Source: Bacteroidales bacterium (GTDB lineage: Bacteria > Bacteroidota > Bacteroidia > Bacteroidales > ML635J-15). Taken from it: a stretch of DNA of 7,845 nt. The stretch is from assembly GCA_028701945.1 (NCBI GenBank), contig JAQVPT010000168.1:1-7845 (forward strand), given 5' to 3'. Of this stretch, positions 1 through 5,912 are shown piece after piece. The notes beneath the pieces are model-generated. The model did not search any database, was not told where the DNA came from, and was given only the letters and a program-made list of their open reading frames with translations. Position 1 is the first letter of the stretch. The number at the start of each line of letters is the position of its first letter. The position numbers were made by a program, and so were the translations under genes.

Positions 1-24
1 TGTGGGAGAGTAGGACGCTGCCAA
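1..24 (+). rRNA. rrf: 5S ribosomal RNA, 3' end only
   Basis: The first ~24 bases read as the conserved 3' end of bacterial 5S rRNA: a GGGAGAGTAGG block followed by a CGCTGCCA end, which is the 3' strand of the terminal helix. Only about a fifth of the molecule is inside the window; the rest, and presumably 23S and 16S rRNA, lie to the left. A T-run and a hairpin terminator follow at once, as expected at the end of an rRNA operon. The exact 3' end could shift by a few bases. The identification rests on the short motif alone. Confidence 0.85.
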
Positions 25-31
25 TTTTTTT

Positions 32-67
32 AAAAACCTTTACATTTAATTATGTGAAGGTTTTTTT
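32..67 (+). terminator. Intrinsic terminator of the rRNA operon
   Basis: The arms at 32-45 and 52-65 pair over 14 positions with a single G-U wobble (T41 with G56), around a 6-base loop, and the + strand continues as a run of seven T (61-67). It begins about 8 bases after the 5S end, so it is the natural end of the rRNA transcript. A T-run at 25-31 on the + strand gives A rather than T downstream on the - strand, so it works best in the + direction. Confidence 0.85.
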
Positions 68-117
68 ATGCTTTCTTGTTTAAAGAATTTTGCAAACAGA
101 ACACTGATAGTTTTCAT

Positions 118-153
118 AAAAAAACCTCCCATTTTGATATAGGAGGTTTTTTT
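118..153 (-). terminator. Bidirectional terminator after folA
   Basis: This is a perfect 12-bp inverted repeat (118-129 with 142-153) around a 12-base loop. Each arm is seven A or T plus a five-base GC-containing core (CCTCC / GGAGG), so the RNA from either strand has a stem followed by a U-run. It starts 5 bases after the folA stop codon, which makes it the terminator of the - strand operon. It also gives a second stop to transcripts escaping the rRNA operon. The 50 bases between the two terminators (68-117) show no feature. Confidence 0.88.
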
Positions 154-158
154 ATGAA

Positions 159-638
159 TTATTTTCTCGTTAAAGTAAGATAACTGTAAGGTGGGTCATG
201 TTCAAAATGCTCTTCTTTAGTTTGAATATTCCATTCATCATAATTGATTTCCGAAAAATAAACATCTGCATCATATTTTTTATGCACAACAGTTAAGTAA
301 ATTTTGTTTGCTAATGGCAAAAACTGTTTGTAAACCATGCCTCCGCCAATTATGAAGTTTTCTTTTTCATTGTCTGCAATCTTAATCGCTTTTTCAATAC
401 TGTCAACGACATCTACTTCAGGGATGCACTCATCGGCAATGTCTGAAATAACTATGCTTCGTCTGTTGGGAAGTGGCCGATTGGGCAACGATAAATAAGT
501 TTTTCTACCCATTATAATTGTATGACCTGTTGTGATTTCTTTAAATCTTTTTAAATCACCTGATATGTGCCATAATAAATCGTTGTTTTTCCCTATTGCA
601 TTATTTTCAGCAATCGCTACTATTATTGTAATGTCCAT
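159..638 (-). CDS. folA: Dihydrofolate reductase
   Basis: Cytoplasmic enzyme that reduces dihydrofolate to tetrahydrofolate with NADPH. It is the partner of thymidylate synthase, which produces the dihydrofolate. At 159 residues it has the normal length of a chromosomal bacterial DHFR. Visible family marks are the Met20-loop region (AIGKNNDLLWHI, 14-25), the catalytic acid D28 in SGDLKRFK (equivalent to E. coli D27), the cofactor-side IMGRKTY block (42-48), RPLPNR (54-59, with the folate-contacting arginine at R59), and the IIGGGMVY nucleotide-binding motif (96-103). All key residues are present, so the enzyme should be active. It begins 10 nt after the thyA stop and is followed by a strong terminator, making it the last gene of the operon. 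No close Shine-Dalgarno sequence is visible, which is common in Bacteroidota. Nothing suggests an acquired trimethoprim-resistance variant; sensitivity cannot be judged from sequence. Confidence 0.97.
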   Translation of the reverse strand: MDITIIVAIAENNAIGKNNDLLWHISGDLKRFKEITTGHTIIMGRKTYLSLPNRPLPNRRSIVISDIADECIPEVDVVDSIEKAIKIADNEKENFIIGGGMVYKQFLPLANKIYLTVVHKKYDADVYFSEINYDEWNIQTKEEHFEHDPPYSYLTLTRK

Positions 639-648
639 AATATTGTTT

Positions 649-1443
649 TTATACTGCTACTGTACCTTTTATATGTGGATGTGGATTATAATTTGATAGT
701 TCAAAATCTTCGTATTTAAAGCCAAATATATCTTTAATACTAGGATTTATTTTCATTGTTGGAAGCTCTTTCGGTTCACGGCTTAATTGGAGATCTACCT
801 GCTCAAAATGGTTGAGATAAATATGAGCATCACCAAAAGTATGAATAAATTCCCCAGGCTCCAATCCAGCTACTTGTGCTACCATTAGTGTAAGTAAAGC
901 ATAAGATGCAATATTAAATGGTACGCCTAAAAAAAGATCGGCACTTCGCTGATATAGTTGGCATGAGAGTTTATTATCTGCTACATAAAATTGAAACAAT
1001 GTGTGACATGGTGGAAGAGCCATCGTGTCAATATCTGCCACATTCCATGCACTAACAATATGTCGTCTGGAATCTGGTGTTTTTTTTAGACTTTCGATTA
1101 AATTTGTTATTTGGTCAATACTTTTTCCATCAGGACATGGCCACGAACGCCATTGATAGCCATAAATATGACCAAGATTTCCATTTTCATCTGCCCATGC
1201 ATCCCAAATCTGGACTCCATTTTCTTTTAAGTATTTTATATTTGTGTCTCCTTGCAGGAACCAGAGCAATTCATGTATTATCGAGCGTAAGTGAAGTTTT
1301 TTTGTTGTTACACATGGAAAGCCAGTACTTAAATCAAATCTCATCTGATAGCCAAAAACACTTATTGTTCCAGTGCCAGTTCTGTCTGTCTTTTCTGTTC
1401 CATTATTTTTTACGTGCCTTAATAAATCAAGATATTGTTGCAT
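649..1443 (-). CDS. thyA: Thymidylate synthase
   Basis: Converts dUMP to dTMP in the cytoplasm, using 5,10-methylenetetrahydrofolate as both methyl donor and reductant and releasing dihydrofolate. The 264 residues match E. coli ThyA in length and can be aligned by eye without gaps. Conserved features are the phosphate-binding arginine in DRTGTGT (R21), the WFLQGDTN block, SRRHIVSAWN (second phosphate-binding arginines at 126-127), the catalytic cysteine C146 in LPPCHTLFQF, QRSADLFLGVPFNIASYA (166 on, with R166, S167, D169 and N177), the dUMP-binding FGDAHIY (H207, Y209), and the C-terminal HIKGTVAV that closes over the active site. The flanking gaps are short: 10 nt from the transporter stop and 10 nt to folA. 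Co-transcription with folA fits biochemistry, because ThyA is the main consumer of reduced folate in dividing cells. No missing residue or odd feature was seen. Confidence 0.98.
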   Translation of the reverse strand: MQQYLDLLRHVKNNGTEKTDRTGTGTISVFGYQMRFDLSTGFPCVTTKKLHLRSIIHELLWFLQGDTNIKYLKENGVQIWDAWADENGNLGHIYGYQWRSWPCPDGKSIDQITNLIESLKKTPDSRRHIVSAWNVADIDTMALPPCHTLFQFYVADNKLSCQLYQRSADLFLGVPFNIASYALLTLMVAQVAGLEPGEFIHTFGDAHIYLNHFEQVDLQLSREPKELPTMKINPSIKDIFGFKYEDFELSNYNPHPHIKGTVAV

Positions 1444-1453
1444 ATTATTTATT

Positions 1454-3238
1454 TTATCCCATTATTATTCCTACCATTGTTGCAGATAGTAATGAAGCGA
1501 GTGTTCCTCCAATAAGGGCTTTTATACCGAATTTTGATAATTGCGTTCTTTGGCTTGGAGCCAGTGAACCAATTCCTCCAATTTGTATCCCAATTGACGC
1601 AAAGTTAGCGAAGCCGCACAACATATAAGTTGCCATTATTATAGATTTTTGTTCAGTAAACACTCCGCTGCTCTTTAATTCTGCTAAGCTCATATATCCA
1701 ATAAATTCACTCATAATAAGCTTTTCGCCGAGCAAGCGTCCAACAAACGTAATGTCTTCGCCACCAACTCCGATTAACCACATTAAAGGAGCAAAAGCAT
1801 ATCCCAAAATAAACTCTAGCGATAGACCGTCATACTGTCCATTAGTAAAATTGGCAATTATAGGATTTAAGTGTGTCCAAAAGCCAATCTTTCCGACAAT
1901 AAAATTAAACATTGCAATAAATGCAACGAATACTAATAGCATTGCTGCGACATTAGCCGCTAATTTTAATCCCTCAGTGGTTCCATTTGACATGGCATCA
2001 AGAAAATTTGATCCTACCTTTTCCTTAGATACTTCTACATCTTTACTTACAGGTTCTGTTTGTGGGCATAATATTTTCGAGACCACCACCGCTCCAGGTG
2101 CAGCCATTACGGAGGCAGCCAATAAATGCTTAGCAAATTCGAGCCGAAGTTGAGGGTCATCACCACCTAAAAATCCTATGTAAGCTGCTAAAACTCCGCC
2201 AGCAACAGTCGCCATCCCTCCAATCATTACAAGTAAAATTTCAGATTTGTTCATTTTAGCAAGATAGGCTTTGATCATAAGTGGGGATTCTGTTTGTCCG
2301 AGGAAAATATTTCCAGCGACAGATAGACTCTCTGCACCACTAATTTTCATTGCTTTTGTCATTACCCATGCAAGTGCATAAACGACTTTTTGTATGATGC
2401 CAAGATAGAATAATACGCTTGTTAAGGCAGAGAAAAACACAATTGTCGGTAAAATCTGAAAAGCAAAAATATATCCATAACTACTTACATCCATTAGCCC
2501 CCCAAGTAAAAACTCTGCACCTTCTCCCGAAAACGCAAGAATTTTTACAAATATTTTTCCCACAAATTCAAATATGCTTTGAATAAATGGAACTTTTAAG
2601 ACGCCAATGGCTAAGAGAGCTTGTGCACTTAAACCTATTAAAACAACTCTCCACGATACTTTTTTTCTGTTTGTACTAAATATCCACGCAATAAAAATCA
2701 ACGCAATCATTCCTAATAGTCCACGAATTAGAGACATAAAACTAAATCCAGCCTGTGGTTTTAATGTTTTATTTACAATATGTATAGATTCTGGTCTAGC
2801 AAATTCTAAATCGCCGCCTAAAGCACTAATTACAATTGTATCCGCTGAAATTATTGTAAATTTTAAAGTCTCAAATCCTTTAATTTCTGTGCTGTCAAAT
2901 ATAAAATTGTGTTTAAATATTTTGTTTCCTTGAAAAAATATTAAACTATTAAATTCATTATTTAGAAAGCCTAATGAATCAATTTTTTCAAAGTTTTTAG
3001 GAATATCCCGATTTATAATAATGTTGCTATCAACAATTTGATAATAAACGGTTTCCGTTGACTCACCAGAATCAATTTTTAACAGATTATTTTCATTAAA
3101 GAAATAAACAATTTCTTTTCCTTCGGCACTATTATTTACCCACTTTCCTAGAAGTGTAAAATCATTTTCAGAAGTATTACCAATTATTGCAATGCAAATT
3201 AGCAATAAAGTCAAAATTGTACGATATAACTTATTCAT
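1454..3238 (-). CDS. Na+-coupled concentrative nucleoside transporter (CNT/NupC family) with N-terminal periplasmic domain
   Basis: Inner-membrane symporter expected to import nucleosides. The start chosen gives 594 residues: a signal peptide (about 1-22, hydrophobic TILTLLLICIAIIG), an extracytoplasmic region (about 25-160), then a full CNT core from about 166 to the end. By comparison with the Vibrio cholerae CNT structure (recalled alignment), the nucleoside-binding residues are kept: GQTE (314-317), V349 in AGGV, E511 in SEFIGY, and F543, N545 and S548 in GFANFAS. The sodium site also looks intact (N310, T344, V345), so Na+ rather than H+ coupling is inferred. The periplasmic region opens with a GKW motif and closes with GGDLEFARP, and resembles a small lipocalin-like barrel. 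An upstream ATG at 3257-3259 would give 601 residues but would put MKLIKEI before the signal peptide and a 29-nt overlap; the later ATG fits better. Substrate range cannot be read from sequence. Confidence 0.93.
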   Translation of the reverse strand: MNKLYRTILTLLLICIAIIGNTSENDFTLLGKWVNNSAEGKEIVYFFNENNLLKIDSGESTETVYYQIVDSNIIINRDIPKNFEKIDSLGFLNNEFNSLIFFQGNKIFKHNFIFDSTEIKGFETLKFTIISADTIVISALGGDLEFARPESIHIVNKTLKPQAGFSFMSLIRGLLGMIALIFIAWIFSTNRKKVSWRVVLIGLSAQALLAIGVLKVPFIQSIFEFVGKIFVKILAFSGEGAEFLLGGLMDVSSYGYIFAFQILPTIVFFSALTSVLFYLGIIQKVVYALAWVMTKAMKISGAESLSVAGNIFLGQTESPLMIKAYLAKMNKSEILLVMIGGMATVAGGVLAAYIGFLGGDDPQLRLEFAKHLLAASVMAAPGAVVVSKILCPQTEPVSKDVEVSKEKVGSNFLDAMSNGTTEGLKLAANVAAMLLVFVAFIAMFNFIVGKIGFWTHLNPIIANFTNGQYDGLSLEFILGYAFAPLMWLIGVGGEDITFVGRLLGEKLIMSEFIGYMSLAELKSSGVFTEQKSIIMATYMLCGFANFASIGIQIGGIGSLAPSQRTQLSKFGIKALIGGTLASLLSATMVGIIMG

Positions 3239-3827
3239 TATTTCTTTTATTAATTTCATCTCTAATTATTGTCGCTTTCTCATAATCTTCATTTTCAATT
3301 GCTTCTTGCATTAAAGCTTCCAGTTCTGGGATAGAATATTTTAAGAAGTTTTTTAGTTGGTTCGCAGAACTTTTGCTTTTTATTTTTCCATTTTCTTCTT
3401 CTTGGGAGTCTTCGGTAACATTAAGTACTATACCAGCTTTTTCAACAATACTTTCGGTAGTATATACTGGACAGCTAAATCGTAATGCTAAAGCTACTGC
3501 ATCGGATGTTCTTGAATCAAGTACAGATGTTTGTCCATCTTTTTCAAAATATAATTTGGCATAAAAAACGCCTTCTTCAAGCTTGTAAATAAAAACCTCT
3601 CTTAATTTTATGTCAAAAGTGTTGGAAAAGCTATGAAACAAATCATGAGTTAATGGTCGCGGTGGTTTTAAATTTTCCAGATGAATAGCTATTGATTGTG
3701 CTTCGAAACCACCAATTATAATCGGAATCCTTTGCTCACTGTTCTCCACTGACAATATTAAAGCATAAGCGCCAGCTTGAGTTTGGCTGTATGATAGCCC
3801 AAGAACCTCTAATTTGACTTTATCCAT
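3231..3827 (-). CDS. Bifunctional nuclease (BFN/DUF151) domain protein with C-terminal UVR motif
   Basis: The 198-residue soluble protein has two parts. Residues about 3-140 form a BFN (DUF151) domain, recognised from IPIIIGGFEAQSIAIHL (34-50), RPLTHDLFHSF (57-67) and the DSRTSDAVALALRF stretch (104-117). A charged, serine-rich linker (about 140-158) leads to a UVR-type helical hairpin (about 165-196, LEALMQEAIENEDYEKATIIRDEI), the motif by which UvrB and UvrC pair. Nuclease activity has been reported for plant BFN-domain proteins; the role in bacteria is largely unsettled, so a function in nucleic acid or nucleotide handling is only inferred. It is the first gene after a likely promoter, and its stop codon lies inside the start of the transporter gene (8-nt overlap), pointing to translational coupling. 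The start is supported by the promoter about 20 nt upstream. No transmembrane segment or signal peptide is seen. Confidence 0.92.
   Translation of the reverse strand: MDKVKLEVLGLSYSQTQAGAYALILSVENSEQRIPIIIGGFEAQSIAIHLENLKPPRPLTHDLFHSFSNTFDIKLREVFIYKLEEGVFYAKLYFEKDGQTSVLDSRTSDAVALALRFSCPVYTTESIVEKAGIVLNVTEDSQEEENGKIKSKSSANQLKNFLKYSIPELEALMQEAIENEDYEKATIIRDEINKRNNE
3241..3248 (-). promoter_or_regulatory. Probable ribosome binding site choosing the internal transporter start
   Basis: On the - strand an A/G-only run (AAAAGAAA) ends two bases before the ATG at 3236-3238. It lies in the last codons of the BFN gene. The upstream ATG at 3257-3259 has no comparable run at a useful distance, only AGAG directly against it. 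Together with the signal peptide starting at the internal methionine, this favours the 3238 start. It is a weak site, as is common in Bacteroidota. Confidence 0.4.
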
Positions 3828-3846
3828 TGCTTATTGTTTTTATCTA

Positions 3847-3854
3847 CAAATATA
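3847..3854 (-). promoter_or_regulatory. Bacteroidota-type -7 promoter element for the BFN-transporter-thyA-folA operon
   Basis: The - strand reads TATATTTG, an exact match to the TAnnTTTG -7 element of the Bacteroidota primary sigma factor. It lies in the only sizeable intergenic gap among the - strand genes (3828-3941, 114 nt). It would start transcription near 3840 and leave a leader of roughly 14 nt before the BFN start at 3827. The -33 TTG element is not clear; only a TTCG at 3878-3881 sits in the right area. The rest of the gap is AT-rich and holds no clear terminator for the ABC-F gene, only a weak 6-bp A/T-rich hairpin (CTTAAA/TTTAAG) without a T-run. Confidence 0.55.
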
Positions 3855-3941
3855 AAAAATAATCTAAGGCTTATATACGAATAATCTTAAATCTTTTTTT
3901 TAAGTTTTTTATTACATTAACTCTAAACCATACAATATTTA

Positions 3942-5900
3942 TTAATAATTGTCTAAATGTTTTATAAATGTTTCTAAATCTAATGAGGATTTTTCCCAAT
4001 CAGCCATTTCTTTTTCAAGTTGCGTATTTATTCTTGTGAACATTTGATATGTAATTGCAAGTTTTTTCTCATCATGTGCATTAGGTTCTGAAAGTATTTT
4101 ATTGAGCCCCTCTATTTCTGTTTCAAATTTTTCGATTTGGTGTTCATGCTTATGAACTATTTTTTCCAATGAGCGGCGTTTTTTCTCATTTTCTTTTCGT
4201 TCAAGATAAAGTTGTTTGTTATCAGATATGTTTTTATTTGCTTCCTCTTTATATAGTTTATCTTTAATCTCTATCTCATTAATATTTTCTATTTTTCTGC
4301 GTCTGATAAAGTCGTAAATTCCACCTATGTGTTGTTTAATTTTTTTATCCCTAAATTCATACACTTTATCAACTAAGCCATCAAGAAAATACCTATCGTG
4401 CGATACGAGGATAAGTGTTCCATTGTATTTAAGAAGTGCTTGTTTCAAAAGGTCTTTTGATCTTATGTCGAGATGATTTGTTGGCTCATCTAAAACTAAC
4501 AGATTGTATGGCTCAAGCAAAAGTTTTGCTAGAGACAAACGCGAATGCTCGCCTCCTGAAAGCACTTTAACTTTCTTCTCAATATCTTCTCCTGAAAATA
4601 AAAATGAACCCAAAATGTCTCGTATTTTAGTTCTAATATCTCCTACTGCAACTTTATCGAGAGTTTCGAAAACTGTTACATTTGGATCTAACAATTCATC
4701 TTGGTTTTGTGCAAAATATCCAATATTCACATTATGACCGAGTTTTAAGAGTCCTTCGTTATAATCAAGATCACCAACAAAAATTCTGGATAATGTTGTT
4801 TTACCCTCACCGTTTCTGCCTACAAATGCTACTTTCTCACCTCTTTCGATTACAAAATCAATTTTGCTTAAAACAGTATGTTTGCCATAAAATTTTGAAA
4901 GCTCTTTTGTTTCGACAACTACATCGCCTGACCGGGGAGCCGATGGAAACCTAATGTTTATCGCAGCATTGTCGAGATCATCTATTTCTACTAAATCTAA
5001 TTTTCCTAACTGTTTAATACGAGATTGAACCTGGTTAGCTTTTGTAGCCTTATACCGAAAACGTTCAATAAATTTTTCGGTATCATTAATGATTTTTTGC
5101 TGATTTTCGTATGCGGCTAATTGTTGCTCTATTCTTTCTTGTTGTAATACTTTAAATTTAGAGTACGACACTTTGTAATCGTAGAGATTTCCAGCATTGA
5201 TCTCAAGAGTGCGATTGGTAACATTATCAAGAAATGCTCTATCATGAGAGATTAACAATACTGCTCCTTTATATTGCGATAAAAACTCTTCTAACCACTG
5301 TATTGCTTCAATATCAAGATGATTTGTTGGCTCATCGAGAAGAATAATCTCAGGGTTTTGTAATAATATTTTGGCAAGCTCTATTCGCATTCGCCAGCCT
5401 CCACTAAACTCAGTTACTTTACGCAAAAAATCTGATTGTAAAAAGCCCAAACCTTTTAAAATCTTTTCGGTCTCTGAAACAATATTGTCGGTTCCAAAAA
5501 GAGCAAGTCGCTCGTTTAAAGTGCTTATTTGTTCAATAAGCTCAAGATATTCCTCACTTTCATAGTTTGTAAAAACCGATAATTTGTGATTTACTTTTTC
5601 TAATTTTGCAACCAGAGTATTTATATCCTTAAAAGCCGATTTTGCATCTTCGAGAACTGTAATGTTATCGTTGCTGACTTTCATTTGTTGGGGTAAATAG
5701 CCAATTTGAATATCAGAACTTCCTGAAATATTTCCTTCGCTAGGAGCAATTTCTCCGCAAATAATTTTTAAAAGTGTAGATTTTCCAGCCCCGTTTTTTC
5801 CAACTAAACCAATACGATCCCGAGAATTTATCATAAATCCGAGCTTAGAAAACAACTCAAACCCTCCAAATCTAACACACAAATTGTTTATAGATATCAT
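3942..5900 (-). CDS. ABC-F family ATPase (YheS/Uup-like), ribosome-associated type
   Basis: A 652-residue protein with two ATP-binding domains and no membrane segments, so it is an ABC-F protein rather than a transporter subunit. NBD1: Walker A GKNGAGKST (34-42), signature FSGGW (165-169), Walker B plus the family-typical DEPTNHLD (189-196), switch His H219. The linker (about 235-330) carries RFRYKATKANQVQSRIKQL (280-298), the helical P-site tRNA interaction motif type. NBD2: Walker A GRNGEGKTT (361-369), signature LSGGE (447-451), DEPTNHLD (471-478), H501. The C-terminal ~110 residues (about 540-650) are highly charged and predicted coiled coil. The FSGGWRMR signature and the linker are closest to E. 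coli YheS, while the long coiled tail recalls Uup. Proteins of this group act on the ribosome, probably on stalled complexes; the exact role here is inferred. Both catalytic glutamates (E190, E472) are present. It begins 12 nt after purL and may be co-transcribed with it; a resistance role is not indicated. Confidence 0.93.
   Translation of the reverse strand: MISINNLCVRFGGFELFSKLGFMINSRDRIGLVGKNGAGKSTLLKIICGEIAPSEGNISGSSDIQIGYLPQQMKVSNDNITVLEDAKSAFKDINTLVAKLEKVNHKLSVFTNYESEEYLELIEQISTLNERLALFGTDNIVSETEKILKGLGFLQSDFLRKVTEFSGGWRMRIELAKILLQNPEIILLDEPTNHLDIEAIQWLEEFLSQYKGAVLLISHDRAFLDNVTNRTLEINAGNLYDYKVSYSKFKVLQQERIEQQLAAYENQQKIINDTEKFIERFRYKATKANQVQSRIKQLGKLDLVEIDDLDNAAINIRFPSAPRSGDVVVETKELSKFYGKHTVLSKIDFVIERGEKVAFVGRNGEGKTTLSRIFVGDLDYNEGLLKLGHNVNIGYFAQNQDELLDPNVTVFETLDKVAVGDIRTKIRDILGSFLFSGEDIEKKVKVLSGGEHSRLSLAKLLLEPYNLLVLDEPTNHLDIRSKDLLKQALLKYNGTLILVSHDRYFLDGLVDKVYEFRDKKIKQHIGGIYDFIRRRKIENINEIEIKDKLYKEEANKNISDNKQLYLERKENEKKRRSLEKIVHKHEHQIEKFETEIEGLNKILSEPNAHDEKKLAITYQMFTRINTQLEKEMADWEKSSLDLETFIKHLDNY
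4471..4490. repeat. 20-bp direct repeat, copy in ABC-F NBD2 Walker B
   Basis: These 20 bases are identical to 5317-5336 and code for the EPTNHLD region of the second ATP-binding domain. The two copies are 846 bp apart, exactly 282 codons, matching the D189 to D471 spacing. The identity is explained by the shared Walker B motif plus identical codon choice, not by a mobile repeat. Confidence 0.8.
5317..5336. repeat. 20-bp direct repeat, copy in ABC-F NBD1 Walker B
   Basis: Partner of 4471-4490, coding for the EPTNHLD region of the first ATP-binding domain. The flanking bases on each side differ between the copies, so the identity ends exactly at 20 bp. Confidence 0.8.
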
Positions 5901-5912
5901 ATTAAAGTAAGA

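Larger units (their letters stand above)
159..3827 (-). other. Predicted four-gene operon: BFN-UVR, nucleoside transporter, thyA, folA
   Basis: Four genes on the same strand are packed with an 8-nt overlap, a 10-nt gap and a 10-nt gap. They are bounded by a -7 promoter element upstream (3847-3854) and a strong terminator downstream (118-153). The shared theme is supply of nucleosides and dTMP. Read-through from purL and the ABC-F gene is possible because no clear terminator separates them. Confidence 0.7.

Noticed and set aside
68..117. Possible small gene or RNA between the two terminators
   Set aside because: Only 50 bases, without a promoter element, hairpin or useful reading frame.
159..638. 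Acquired trimethoprim-resistance dfr gene
   Set aside because: It sits in a folate/dTMP operon with matching composition and no mobile element, integron site or transposase nearby; it is the resident folA.
1077..1628. Open frame of 183 codons on the + strand across the thyA/transporter junction
   Set aside because: It is antisense to two firmly identified genes, shows low-complexity hydrophobic wording with no family motif, and has no promoter or ribosome binding site.
1752..2153. Open frame of 133 codons on the + strand within the transporter gene
   Set aside because: Complement of conserved membrane segments; no independent coding evidence.
3888..3906. Possible terminator for the ABC-F gene
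   Set aside because: The only hairpin is a 6-bp A/T-rich stem with an A-rich loop on the - strand and no following T-run; too weak to call.
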